The notes under the pieces were generated by a model, which was not told the origin of the DNA, did no database searches, and worked only from the letters and a program-made list of their open reading frames with translations. This document shows, piece by piece, positions 43,610 to 53,481 of a stretch of 64,000 nucleotides of DNA. The stretch covers positions 1 to 64,000 of the forward strand of contig DGQE01000004.1 in assembly GCA_002389645.1 (NCBI GenBank). Reading direction: 5' to 3'. The DNA comes from Flavobacteriales bacterium UBA4422. Its GTDB lineage: Bacteria > Bacteroidota > Bacteroidia > Flavobacteriales_G > Salibacteraceae. Position numbers and translations under genes: made by a program. Each line of letters starts with the position of its first letter. The first letter of the stretch is position 1.

Positions 43610-46242
43610 GGCAGTCGTTTTACTTCATTTTTCTTCTCATTGGCCTTTCATTGCTCCATGAAGCCGAAGCCCAACCTTCGTTCTTAAAAATGGGACCAGA
43701 AGTTGCTATTTTAGGCAGTTATAGCAGTCTTCCATATGATGCTGGAGGAGTTTCATTTAAAGATTTTGATAATGATGGATGGGACGACCTCACTTTGTGC
43801 ACTGGAATAGGTCAACCCATTCGATTCTTTAAAAACCGATTTGGTCAATTCGAAGAAATTTTCATGATTCAAACCAATTTAGGAGCACACTATTATTCTG
43901 TTTGGATTGACTACGATAATGACAACGACTTAGACTTTTTCAGCTTATCTGATTTAAGTGGCGCCCAACTCTTCGAAAATAATGGCGCGTTTGTTTTCAC
44001 TGACATCACTGCAAACTCGGGCTTTGACTCACTCTCCGGCTCACCTTTGAGGGGGGCCACATTTGGCGATTTTAATAATGACGGGCTAGTTGACGTATAC
44101 ATCTGTTCTTATTCTCTCATTAGTGGAAACAACATGTTTTTTCAAACGCCAAACAACACCTTCGAAAATGTAACTGTACTATCAGGCACTGCCGACTCTT
44201 TGCGCTATTCATTTATGGGAATTGTTCTTGATTACAACAACGATGGTTGGATGGATTTTTATGTTGCCAATGATGGCAATACCTCTAAAAATTCGATGTA
44301 TAAAAATAATGGGGATTCCACTTTCTCAGATGTAAGTGTTCAAACGGGAACAGACCTATTGCTCGATGCTATGGGCATGAGTCTTGGAGATTATGATGGC
44401 GACTTAGACCTAGACATTCACATCACTGACAAACTGGATAGTAAGGTACTTAGACTCAACAGCAACTCAACCTATAGCGAGGTCGGTACTCAAGTGGGAT
44501 TAGACCACCCAAGCGGATTCGGTTGGGGAACAAACTTTTTCGATGCAGATTTAGATGGTGACGAAGACTTATATATTTCAACAAATTATGTGTCGTTATC
44601 CTCTGCCCCGAGTGTTTTATGTGTGAATAATGGCCAAGGTATGTTCACCGAAACATTTATAGGTAGTGATTCTGGATTCTCTTTCACAAATGTTTTAGGA
44701 GATTATAATAATGATCGTTTATTAGACATCGCAGTGTTGAATTCAGATGGTCAGCAATCGAATATTTGGCAAAACACCTTGGTAAACCCTGAATCAAGAT
44801 TTAGCTTCAAGCTTGAAGGCTGCGGTAACATTCATAAAGACGCTGCAGGCGCAATCATTAAAGTGTTTGACGGAGGTGATTCTCGAGTTTTCCCTTACCA
44901 TATTTCTGAATCATACGTTGGCCAAAATTCAGATAAAAAAGTAACTCCGATTCTCAATGGAGTTAACCTTGATTCGATGATTGTCGAGTGGTCCAACGGA
45001 AACAGTTCTGTTTTATACAATATCCAGCCAAATCAGACATTGGTTATTAGTGAATGCGAAGCTGCCAAACCTTTACCTGTAATATTAGTGCCTAACTACG
45101 CAACTCAAGGACTTGTGTCATGCTCTGGAGACTCCATTCTTCTGGAGTTAGATGGCAACTATGATAGTGTGATTTGGTCTACAGGCGAAACTACAAACAG
45201 TATAAACGTTACTGCAGCCGGAGAATACGATGTAACAGTAACCAATCAATTTGGTGTATCGGCTTCCTCCGTTTCTGTTGAGGTATTGAGTTATGAAACT
45301 CCGCAGTATACTATTATTACTGAAACTCCTGACTGTTTTAATGACGGGTGGGTGCAAATAGAGCCGATTGACTCTAACACTACTTATTCTTATCAATGGT
45401 CGAATGGATCTACCTCAAATTTTGTTTCAAATCTGAACGTGGGAAGTTATGAGGTAACTATATCTGCAGATGGAGAATGTGAGCAAGTAGAAACCATCAC
45501 TATTAACCAGCCCCAAAATTCAACTCCCTTAGAAATCAGTGCAACTTCAACCGATCTAACTTGTTTTGAAGATAATAGCGGCAGTATCGAAGTTTCAGTG
45601 AGCGGTGGAACCCCCCCATACGTTTACAGTTGGACAAATCAATGCACGACCAGCTTAAATGACTCAATCGAATCGGGCAGCTATGGTATTACAATAACAG
45701 ATGATATCAGTTGTGAAGCAGATACTTCAATATCACTCAATCAGCCCGATCAAATTCTTGCGTACATAGATGTTACTCCTGACACAAATTCCATTGGGTT
45801 AGGAATGATTTCTTTGACTGTTATCGGAGGTACACCGCCTTATGCTATATCCTGGAATGACAGCTTAAGCCAAATAGGCACAATGGCATCCAATCTTATA
45901 AACGGATCTTACCAAGCCTCCATTTCTGATCTTAATAATTGTTCAAGAACACTTGAAATCACGGTGCCCAATATCGAGATTACGGGCATCAATGAGTTCA
46001 AGAGTTCTGATGGTTCGATCACTTGCTTTCACCAAGAAGAAAAGGTCATATTATCGCTAAACACAAAAAATCAAGCAACAAACTTGTCATCTATCTCACT
46101 GTTTGATTTACAGGGTAGAAGGGTGAGTTGCAGTAAAACACTCATTGGGGAGTCTACAGTTCTTTTGGATTTTGAGGATCAAGGCGTTTTCATTATCAGA
46201 GATGATGCATCTTCTCAAACATGCAAAGTAGTAAAGCTCTAA
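43606..46242 (+). CDS. FG-GAP/UnbV/SprB-like surface protein, copy 5
   Basis: 878 residues. It starts with TTG at 43606 in a TTGA overlap with the stop of copy 4, so translation depends on re-initiation. Leader MRQSFYFIFLLIGLSLLHEAEAQ, seven propeller loops (DFDNDGWDD to DYNNDRLLD), the UnbV-like domain (DAAGAIIKVFDGG ... DSMIVEWSNGN), Ig-like domain, SprB-like repeats (PPYVYSWTN, PPYAISWND) and the C-terminal domain ending SQTCKVVKL. It is the most divergent copy in the middle region (SYETPQYTIITETPDC). Its end overlaps the convergent transporter gene by 4 bp. Confidence 0.85.
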   Translation: MRQSFYFIFLLIGLSLLHEAEAQPSFLKMGPEVAILGSYSSLPYDAGGVSFKDFDNDGWDDLTLCTGIGQPIRFFKNRFGQFEEIFMIQTNLGAHYYSVWIDYDNDNDLDFFSLSDLSGAQLFENNGAFVFTDITANSGFDSLSGSPLRGATFGDFNNDGLVDVYICSYSLISGNNMFFQTPNNTFENVTVLSGTADSLRYSFMGIVLDYNNDGWMDFYVANDGNTSKNSMYKNNGDSTFSDVSVQTGTDLLLDAMGMSLGDYDGDLDLDIHITDKLDSKVLRLNSNSTYSEVGTQVGLDHPSGFGWGTNFFDADLDGDEDLYISTNYVSLSSAPSVLCVNNGQGMFTETFIGSDSGFSFTNVLGDYNNDRLLDIAVLNSDGQQSNIWQNTLVNPESRFSFKLEGCGNIHKDAAGAIIKVFDGGDSRVFPYHISESYVGQNSDKKVTPILNGVNLDSMIVEWSNGNSSVLYNIQPNQTLVISECEAAKPLPVILVPNYATQGLVSCSGDSILLELDGNYDSVIWSTGETTNSINVTAAGEYDVTVTNQFGVSASSVSVEVLSYETPQYTIITETPDCFNDGWVQIEPIDSNTTYSYQWSNGSTSNFVSNLNVGSYEVTISADGECEQVETITINQPQNSTPLEISATSTDLTCFEDNSGSIEVSVSGGTPPYVYSWTNQCTTSLNDSIESGSYGITITDDISCEADTSISLNQPDQILAYIDVTPDTNSIGLGMISLTVIGGTPPYAISWNDSLSQIGTMASNLINGSYQASISDLNNCSRTLEITVPNIEITGINEFKSSDGSITCFHQEEKVILSLNTKNQATNLSSISLFDLQGRRVSCSKTLIGESTVLLDFEDQGVFIIRDDASSQTCKVVKL

Positions 46243-46916
46243 TTTACTTCCTGAGCAAACTTTAATTTCAGTCTTTTTCTTATATACCAAGTTGCAGCAT
46301 ATAATAGCGGGGTGTCTGCAAGAGCTACTAATGCCTTGAACATCCACCCATCTCTAATATACCCTCCAATAACAGACCATTCTAATTGACCGGCAAAAAG
46401 CACCAAAACAACCAATGTTGTGTCTACTAGTTGCGAAACTATAGTGGAGGCGTTATTGCGCAGCCAAAGGTGCTTTCCTCCTGTCATTTTCTTCCAGAAG
46501 TGAAAAAGACGCACATCTACTAGTTGAGCAACTATATACGCAAACATCGATGACATGATCACACGCCATGAGTTGCCATAAGCTTTTTGATAGAGCTCAT
46601 CTGAAAGAGGAGAAGCTTCTATGGATGGAAATTGGCTGCCGAGCCACAAAATGAACAGCGTGAAAATCAGCGCAAAAAAGCCCATTACCACAACCTTATT
46701 AGTCTTCTTTCGGCCATATATCTCAGAAAGGATGTCCGTAATTAAAAACGTGATTGGGTAAGGCAAAACACCAGCTGAAATCTTGAATATTTTAAATCCC
46801 AAATCAACCGTTACAAACTTGTTCGCTATGAGGTTGCAAACAATTAGTGCGGTAATAAACAGCGTAGCTAAAAACAAATAAAGAATGTCTGACTTTTGAC
46901 GAGTAGCTCGGTTCAT
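46239..46916 (-). CDS. yhhQ: Queuosine precursor transporter (YhhQ family)
   Basis: A 225-residue membrane protein with about six helices. Family landmarks are LIANKFVTVDLGF, SAGVLPYPITFLITDILSEIYGRKK (about 47-71), the polar AYIVAQLVDVRLFHFWKK and VSQLVDTTLVVLVLF. It imports queuine or preQ precursors for tRNA modification. Single gene; overlaps copy 5 by 4 bp at the 3' end. Confidence 0.9.
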   Translation of the reverse strand: MNRATRQKSDILYLFLATLFITALIVCNLIANKFVTVDLGFKIFKISAGVLPYPITFLITDILSEIYGRKKTNKVVVMGFFALIFTLFILWLGSQFPSIEASPLSDELYQKAYGNSWRVIMSSMFAYIVAQLVDVRLFHFWKKMTGGKHLWLRNNASTIVSQLVDTTLVVLVLFAGQLEWSVIGGYIRDGWMFKALVALADTPLLYAATWYIRKRLKLKFAQEVN

Positions 46917-46936
46917 AAAGCAAATGAAACAAATTT

Positions 46937-47209
46937 CTACCGCTTCGAAATCTTATTATTGGATATCAATCGCTGTCGTGAACACTTGTGCCTTCCTTCA
47001 TCGAAAGTTCTAAGTTTAGCGTGTTTGGTCTTTCTACCAGACACTCTTTTTCTCCACAATTTGAAGCTTGAATTGCGAAGGTTCTTCCGCATTAGTTGAA
47101 TAACATCCTCTTCTGATAGACCAAACTGAAACTCGATTGCTTCAAAAGGAGTCCTGTCCTCCCAAGCCATTTCAATAACCCTATCTTGATCTTGTATCCT
47201 AAGCGACAT
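46937..47209 (-). CDS. TIGR03643 family protein
   Basis: About 90 residues from the ATG at 47209 (MSLRIQDQDRVIEMAWEDRTPFEAIEFQFGLSEEDV). The pattern WEDRTPFEAI...GLSEEDVIQLMR...SFKLWRKRV matches the small TIGR03643 family, which looks like a HTH and has no defined function. An ATG at 47263 would add 18 unlikely residues. It lies just upstream of the YhhQ gene on the same strand. Confidence 0.8.
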   Translation of the reverse strand: MSLRIQDQDRVIEMAWEDRTPFEAIEFQFGLSEEDVIQLMRKNLRNSSFKLWRKRVSGRKTKHAKLRTFDEGRHKCSRQRLISNNKISKR

Positions 47210-47361
47210 AAGTGGTAAACCGAAAAATGATTGAAATGTTTGCCCTTTGATTAGATAAGACACTTCCTAGAAAAGCGATTTTTAATCACTTTGGAGGCAA
47301 AAAGATAAACGCTCCTTTTAACTATAAATTATAGATATTTGAGCCACAGCCTCATAAACCC

Positions 47362-49587
47362 TTGAATACATTCACATTCAAATATTCGATAGTATTTACT
47401 TCGCTTTTTGCACTTAGCTTATTCGGATTTGCTCAAACTCCTGAGTTGGATTCATTGCGCATTCAAGCAGAGGAGAATCCAAAAATCAGGATGTTCAAAT
47501 GTGCTCAGTGCGAAGCTTTTGCGCACTATGCAATGATTGACAGTGCTGAAATTTGCTTGACTGAATCACGTTTTAAAAAAACCAACTCTACGGAGGTTGA
47601 GCTTAGCTGGTTACTCACAGAAGCACTAATTGATGAAGTTTCGTTTGACGAAAACTCTGCATTCAACCACTATGAAAGTGCTTTTACCATTTTAACTCAG
47701 GAACAGCTCGCTTTTAGAATGTATCAAAAAGTCTATTTGCAAGCTTTCGAGTTTTATAGGTATTTCAGTTTATGTAAACCTGGTATCGATAGAGCAGTAG
47801 AGTTTGTTGCTCTTTGCAAAAAAGAAAAAAACGATTCCCTCCTGATGCTAGGGCTTCTTCAAGAAATGGAAATGAGGGAATGTGAAGAAGACACATCAAA
47901 TCATCATAATATCAGAGGTGAAATTGACCTTCTACTTGCCGAGCATCCTTCTTATTTAGGCATCTATTTTGAACGGCTTGGGTTAACTGAATCCTATTTT
48001 GAACGTTGGCCTCAAGCCATTAAATACTATCTCGAAGCCGAGAATATCTACCTAGGCCAATTAGATCAAAAAGCACTATCTCGGCTTGATATGTCGATGG
48101 CCGATGTATATGACGAGCTAAACGACCATCGAAAAGCGAAGAGCTATCTACGAAGAATCAAAGACTATGTCGACAGCAAAATAGACCTTCATAATGATGA
48201 CTATTACAATACACTTGGGTGGGCTTGCTATAGAAATGGAAACCTTGATAGCGCTCTAATTTTCATTGAAAAGTCAAAAGACTATAATATTCGGTTATCC
48301 CCAGGAAACCCTTAGTTAGCCTATCCAATAGGAAACTTAGGCCTTATTTACAGAAAACTAGGCATGCTAGATAGTGCCGCCAAATACTCTACCGAGGCCA
48401 TTGCTCTTTTCACGAAACTCAATCATTACTCTGGCGTTGCTGAGGCTCATAATAACTTGGGAAATATAGAGCTCGAGCGCGGAAACTTTATTAAAGCTGC
48501 CGAAGAGTTCAACATCGGTTTAGAAACCGCCATAAAGGCATTTGACCGCTTTGAAGAAATGAATGCTTTGGAGGGGTTATTTCAACTCAATCAAGATTCT
48601 GACCCCAAGAAAGCATTTGATTATTTCAAACGTTTCTCTGAACTGAAGCTTCAATTTAGGGATAAGGAAGACTCAATGAATGCTCTTCAACTCGAAGCTG
48701 CGTTCTTTCAAGAGCAAAAACAAAATGAAATTCACAGTCTTGAGTATGAGTCAAAAGTAAAATCTCTACAACTGGGGCAAAGCAATATGAGGCTCATCTT
48801 CATTAGCCTGAGTTTGGTTATTTTACTCGTTCTTTCCATCATCATTTTCGTTTATTGGCTGCAGCGAAAGCGCCTTGTCCATTCATTAGAAGATTCCTTA
48901 GAAGTTAATCAGCGTATTATCTCTATGATAAGTCACGACTTTAGAGGTCCACTGAATAACGTAAAACTCACCTTAGAATTATTACAATCTCATGATATAA
49001 ACCCTGCTGAATTTGCTATTCTCTCTAAGGATCTTTACCGTCAAAGCGCAGATTTAGCACTCATGTTTGATTCTTTTGTAGGTTGGGCTATTTCTCAACG
49101 TAATGGCTATATACCATCGCGCATTCCTTTTAAATGGTCTGATGTAGTTTAGGAAGTAATTAGTATTTCAATGCCTTTGGCAAAATTGAAAAACATCAAA
49201 ATCAATGTTAAAGCACATTCTAGTATCAGTGTAGAAACTGACCGAATGGCATCATCTCTTATTCTGAGAAATTTGATATCAAATGCCATCAAATACTCCC
49301 ACCATGACTCCAAAATTGATATAAAATATATTGAAGACAAAGGACATGTAATCACTAAAGTACACGACTACGGAATCGGCATAGCACCCGATAAACTGCA
49401 GAAAATACTTATAAAAGGAGATGGTTCGATTCTAGGAACTAACAACGAATATGGCGCAGGGTTAGGTCTGAGAATGGTTATCAAATATGTAACAGGAATC
49501 GGAGGAACAATCGATGCTGAAAGTGTTGAGAAAGAAGGGTCTACATTTACGTTGAGCGTTCCGCTTAAATTAAAGCGCCCCGACTAG
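47362..49587 (+). pseudogene. TPR sensor histidine kinase with two in-frame amber codons
   Basis: One 742-codon frame interrupted by TAG at 48313 and TAG at 49150. In order it encodes a signal peptide (about 1-22, starting with TTG), TPR-like repeats (about 30-430), a coiled coil, one transmembrane helix (about 477-499), a HisKA domain (phospho-acceptor His525 in MISHDFRGPLNN) and an HATPase domain (N box NLISNAIKYS about 637-646, G1 DYGIGIAP, G2 GAGLGLRMVIKYV). This is the Bacteroidota periplasmic-TPR kinase type. The first stop removes the membrane and kinase parts, and the second separates HisKA from the ATPase, so it is presumably inactive. No response regulator is adjacent. Confidence 0.8.
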
Positions 49588-50127
49588 CTTAAAGTAATCT
49601 TGAAGTATTCGCTTTATTCGCTTCCTTTCTTCATGCGTCTTCCAAACTTCTACAAGTTCTTCTTGTTCAGAGAGAAGAATATACTTGCCTTCTTCAGATG
49701 CGAATGAGGCGTAGACCTTTGAAGCCAAATACTGATGCTCTTCCATGTTCATAGAGGCAATGTTAAATGTGTCTGCACCCGCTGTTATTACCATTCTGTA
49801 AGAAACTATCTTATTGGAGTCGACCAAAAGCTTGACATAAGCCATATCGTTCAACCAGTTGCTGATAATCATAAAGTTGGCCATTTTTTGACTAGAAGCA
49901 TCTGATGTTGATTTCAAACAGAACAGATCAAACTTGGCATCTTCTCTAGTTCTTTTAACATAGTAGTATTGCCGCAAATTTTTGAAGTAAAGCGCATCAG
50001 ACTCTAATACCGTAAAGTCCAATTGATCTTCTTTCAGCTGTTTCTGGGCGGGAGTGGCAAAAACAAAAAGAACTACCAAGCCCAAAACGAATAAAACCAT
50101 AGCCTTTTCTAAAAACCCGAGTTTCAT
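49570..50127 (-). CDS. Hypothetical membrane-anchored protein
   Basis: 185 residues with one N-terminal helix (about 8-24, MVLFVLGLVVLFVFA), and the rest soluble and probably periplasmic. The C-terminal part (HEERKRIKRILQDYFKLVG) is basic and helical. No family recognised. Its 3' end overlaps the kinase frame by 18 bp, and it is divergent from the carotenoid operon. Confidence 0.65.
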   Translation of the reverse strand: MKLGFLEKAMVLFVLGLVVLFVFATPAQKQLKEDQLDFTVLESDALYFKNLRQYYYVKRTREDAKFDLFCLKSTSDASSQKMANFMIISNWLNDMAYVKLLVDSNKIVSYRMVITAGADTFNIASMNMEEHQYLASKVYASFASEEGKYILLSEQEELVEVWKTHEERKRIKRILQDYFKLVGAL

Positions 50128-50183
50128 ATTATCGAAACAATCTATGCGGTGAGTATGTTTGAAGGCAAGTTCAATTTAATCCC

Positions 50184-51638
50184 ATGAAAGTTGCCATTGT
50201 AGGTTCAGGAATAGCAGGTTTGGCTGCGAGCATAAGGTTATGCCATAAAGGATATGATGTATCTGTTTACGAGGCAAACGACTACCCAGGAGGCAAGCTG
50301 CACGCTTTTAACCTAGGTGAATATCGATTTGACGGAGGCCCATCTTTATTTACTATGCCGCAGTATGTCAATGAACTATTCAGCTTAGCTGATAAGAACC
50401 CTTCCAATTATTTTGATTTTGAACAAGTAAAAGATTCATGTACTTATTTATGGGAGGATAAAACAAGAATCTCAGCAAAAAGCGACCCTGAAAGCTTTGC
50501 TGATGAGGTATACAACGTTTTGAGATTTCCGAAGTCTGAACTTCTTGAATACTTCGATCATATTCAAAACATATACAACCATTCGGCCTCTATTTTCCTA
50601 GAAAAATCGCTGCATAAAACCAAAACCTGGCTTTCAAAAGAAACGTTACTTGCACTGTTAAAAATTAGACAATATGATTTACTGAAATCCATGCACAGAG
50701 CAAATGTGATTAGACTTGGCGAGCCTCATTTAGTTCAATTATTTGACCGTTTCGCCACTTATAATGGGTCACATCCACACAAGGCTCCTGGTATATTAAA
50801 CGTAATTCCATGGCTAGAGCATGGCTTCGGTACATTTTTCCCAAAAGGCGGCATGGAGCAAATTCCAAAATCGTTGTATCAGTTAGCCAAAGAGATGGGA
50901 GTCAAGTTCCACTTCAATTCTCGTGTGGATGAGATTATTGTGAAGAATAAAAAGGCCATCGGTTTGATGGTGGGCGGCAAAGAAATAATCGCTAACAAAG
51001 TGGTAAGTAATATGGATGTGCATTACACTTATCGTAAGCTGATGCCAGAAATTAAAGCGCCAGAAAAAACCCTCAACCAAGAAAGGTCTAGTTCTGCTCT
51101 TGTATTTTATTGGGGAATTAAAAAGGAGTTTAAATCACTCGGTTTGCATAATATTCTATTCAGCGAGCGATACAAAGAAGAGTTTGATTCTATGTTTGAC
51201 GGCAGAGACATTATAGACGACCCAACAATCTACATCAACATCTCAAGCAAGCTAGAAAAAAGTGATGCTCCAGAAGGTTGCGAAAATTGGTTTGTGATGA
51301 TCAATGCTCCTCATCACGAAAATCAAGATTGGAATGAAATTTCAAAGCGCACTAAAAAAGCTGTTATTAAAAAACTCAACCGAATGCTTAATGCGGACAT
51401 TGAGCCTTTAATTGAGCAAGAAAAAATATGGACACCTGAAGGAATTCAAGAAGACACCTTGAGCTATCAAGGCGCTCTTTATGGAAATGCATCAAACAGT
51501 CAGTTCTCAGCATTTTTAAGGCACCCTAACTTCTCTTCTTCTATTGACAATTTGTTCTTTTGTGGTGGAAGTGTGCATCCAGGAGGAGGAATTCCATTAG
51601 CGCTTCTTTCAGGAAAAATAACGTCAGAAATCATCTAG
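50184..51638 (+). CDS. crtD: Carotenoid desaturase (CrtI/CrtD family)
   Basis: A 484-residue FAD-dependent desaturase. N-terminal dinucleotide fold VAIVGSGIAGLAASIRL (about 3-19) with Glu at YEANDYPGGKL; C-terminal carotenoid-oxidase block FFCGGSVHPGGGIPLALLSG (about 457-476). The family alone allows phytoene desaturase CrtI or 1-hydroxycarotenoid 3,4-desaturase CrtD. Because cruF follows 3 nt downstream, I favour CrtD. It is the first gene of an overlapping four-gene carotenoid operon. Confidence 0.8.
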   Translation: MKVAIVGSGIAGLAASIRLCHKGYDVSVYEANDYPGGKLHAFNLGEYRFDGGPSLFTMPQYVNELFSLADKNPSNYFDFEQVKDSCTYLWEDKTRISAKSDPESFADEVYNVLRFPKSELLEYFDHIQNIYNHSASIFLEKSLHKTKTWLSKETLLALLKIRQYDLLKSMHRANVIRLGEPHLVQLFDRFATYNGSHPHKAPGILNVIPWLEHGFGTFFPKGGMEQIPKSLYQLAKEMGVKFHFNSRVDEIIVKNKKAIGLMVGGKEIIANKVVSNMDVHYTYRKLMPEIKAPEKTLNQERSSSALVFYWGIKKEFKSLGLHNILFSERYKEEFDSMFDGRDIIDDPTIYINISSKLEKSDAPEGCENWFVMINAPHHENQDWNEISKRTKKAVIKKLNRMLNADIEPLIEQEKIWTPEGIQEDTLSYQGALYGNASNSQFSAFLRHPNFSSSIDNLFFCGGSVHPGGGIPLALLSGKITSEII

Positions 51639-51641
51639 GAA

Positions 51642-52265
51642 GTGCTAACGAAAATTAATATATCAATTACTGTACTAATCATTTTTCATTTAGTAGGAAT
51701 AGGTGGTGTTGTATTTGGAAATGCACAAGAGTTTCTGCAACTCACGCCCTTCAATCTTCTTCTTACAGCGCTCATTATTGCTATTAATGATTCCAAAAAC
51801 AGATTTTCTTGGGTTTTCCTCATCACTTATATCCTAGGTTTTACTATTGAAGTTATTGGAGTAAATACAGGTGTTCCATTTGGCGAATACACATATGGCA
51901 GCGCTCTTGGCCTCAAGTGGATGGAAACACCTCTCATCATAGGATTGAATTGGCTGATCCTGCTATATGGTACAAATGCTATCGCAAGTAAATTTGGACA
52001 AAGTATTGTAACTAAAGCGCTCTTCTCGGCAGCACTTATGGTAGTGCTTGATTATTTGATTGAGCCTATTGCTATCATTTATGATTTTTGGTCATGGGAA
52101 ATTGGAGTTCCTCCATTTTCCAATTATGCCGCGTGGTTTATAGTCGCCTTCGGCATATCTATTATTTGGCAATTGAATAAATTAAAGTTGAACACTAGAA
52201 TAGCAATGGCTGTTTATGGCGTTGAATTTCTATTTTTTGGAATATTAAATTTGATTCAGTTGTGA
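51642..52265 (+). CDS. cruF: CruF-type carotenoid 1,2-hydratase
   Basis: A 207-residue polytopic protein of the DUF422/CruF family, starting with GTG. Six or so helices; landmarks are NTGVPFGEYTYGSALGLKWMETPLIIGLNWLIL and DYLIEPIAIIYDFWSWE. CruF adds a hydroxyl at C1 of the open end of monocyclic carotenoids, as in myxol and saproxanthin synthesis. Coupled to crtZ by a GTGA overlap. Confidence 0.8.
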   Translation: MLTKINISITVLIIFHLVGIGGVVFGNAQEFLQLTPFNLLLTALIIAINDSKNRFSWVFLITYILGFTIEVIGVNTGVPFGEYTYGSALGLKWMETPLIIGLNWLILLYGTNAIASKFGQSIVTKALFSAALMVVLDYLIEPIAIIYDFWSWEIGVPPFSNYAAWFIVAFGISIIWQLNKLKLNTRIAMAVYGVEFLFFGILNLIQL

Positions 52266-52717
52266 CCACCCACATTTTGATATTGATCCTAACTTTTTTT
52301 GTCATGGAGTTCATGGCATGGGCTACGCATAAATACGTAATGCATGGGCTTGGCTGGTATTTTCACAAAGACCATCATCAACCAACAAAAGGAGCTTTTG
52401 AAAAAAATGACGTCTACTTTCTTATATATGCTATTCCGAGTTGGTTGTTAATCATGTTTGGCATGATGGCAGGAAACGATTTCAGGGTGCCAATCGGCTT
52501 TGGAATTTTGCTTTATGGAATAGCCTACTTTTTGGTGCATGAGGTGTTTATTCATCAGCGTCTACCTTGGTTTAAAAGAACAGACAATGTTTACTTCAGA
52601 GCCATAAGAAAAGCACATAAGGTGCATCATAAACATTTAGAGAAAGAAGAAGGTGAGTGTTTTGGCATGTTGGTCGTTCCCATCAAGTACTATCGAGAAG
52701 CAATGCGCAGCAAATGA
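52262..52717 (+). CDS. crtZ: Beta-carotene hydroxylase CrtZ
   Basis: A 151-residue di-iron membrane hydroxylase with the His clusters HKYVMH, HKDHH, HEVFIH and HKVHHKH. Adds the 3-hydroxyl to the beta ring. Starts with GTG overlapping the cruF stop; its own TGA overlaps the ATG of the cyclase. Confidence 0.92.
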   Translation: MTTHILILILTFFVMEFMAWATHKYVMHGLGWYFHKDHHQPTKGAFEKNDVYFLIYAIPSWLLIMFGMMAGNDFRVPIGFGILLYGIAYFLVHEVFIHQRLPWFKRTDNVYFRAIRKAHKVHHKHLEKEEGECFGMLVVPIKYYREAMRSK

Positions 52718-53424
52718 TCCCAGACCATTATCATTATCTACTTATTAACTTGCTGACCATAGCCTATCCGCTCGCCCAAAGCTATGAAAAGCGGCTACGC
52801 TTTTTAAAAAACTGGAAGGCCATCTTCACTGCGACAGCAATTGTTGGTGGGGTTTTCTTAGCATGGGATGAGCTGTTCACGACTCTTGAAGTGTGGGGAT
52901 TCAATGAGCGATACCTGATCGGGATTTATATAGGCAAACTGCCCCTAGAGGAGTATAATTTTTTCTTGACCGTACCTTTTGCTTGCCTATTCATTTATGA
53001 AGTACTGAATTATTTCATCAAAAAAGACTTGCTTAAAAACTACCACCAATCCATCACTTTTTTCTTTTTACTCTGTACTCTGTTTTTGGGCACCTATTTC
53101 TCTCCTAAGCTATACACTACGATTTGTTTCTACTTCACAGCCATCGTGCTTGCATTGCAGTTTTTCTTCTTTAAAAACGATTGGATGGGAAGATTTTATA
53201 TTGGGTATTTTGTCAGTTTAATTCCATTTCTAATCATGAATGGTTGGTTAACTGGGTCTTTCACTGAAGAACCTATTGTGTGGTACAACGATATGCATAA
53301 CATGGGGCTTCGCATTAATACTGTGCCTGTTGAGGACTCTATGTACTTACTTGGATACTTGCTCTCTGTTACCATGATTTATGAGCGTGTAAAACAGAAG
53401 AACAAAAAGCAGCTTGAGGTATAA
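52714..53424 (+). CDS. Lycopene cyclase, fused CrtYc/CrtYd type
   Basis: About 236 residues from ATG 52714, with seven helices in two homologous halves (each about 110 residues). The conserved acidic block PLEEYNFFLTVPF (about 86-98) is the signature of the CrtYcd/CarRA cyclase type. Closes a beta-ionone ring. Last gene of the operon; the start is fixed by the ATGA overlap with crtZ. Confidence 0.85.
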   Translation: MIPDHYHYLLINLLTIAYPLAQSYEKRLRFLKNWKAIFTATAIVGGVFLAWDELFTTLEVWGFNERYLIGIYIGKLPLEEYNFFLTVPFACLFIYEVLNYFIKKDLLKNYHQSITFFFLLCTLFLGTYFSPKLYTTICFYFTAIVLALQFFFFKNDWMGRFYIGYFVSLIPFLIMNGWLTGSFTEEPIVWYNDMHNMGLRINTVPVEDSMYLLGYLLSVTMIYERVKQKNKKQLEV

Positions 53425-53481
53425 TTGGCCGCACTCACTTCTAAGATCGTTACATTTGATTGAAGAAAGAAATCGTTACTC

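Larger units (their letters stand above)
32803..46242 (+). repeat. Five-copy tandem array of FG-GAP/UnbV/SprB-like surface protein genes
   Basis: Five consecutive genes of about 2.65 kb with the same domain order and roughly 55-70% identity by eye. Copies 1-3 each have their own upstream region; copies 3-5 overlap by 4 nt and form an operon. The array arose by tandem duplication. A 100-nt stretch is identical between copies 3 and 4, so sequence exchange is still going on. Copy 1 carries a stop. Confidence 0.9.

Noticed and set aside
17390..49587. Genome-wide stop-codon reassignment
   Set aside because: Both TAA and TAG occur as internal stops and also as normal ends of intact genes nearby. 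One stop is traceable to GAA by paralogues, which fits mutation better.
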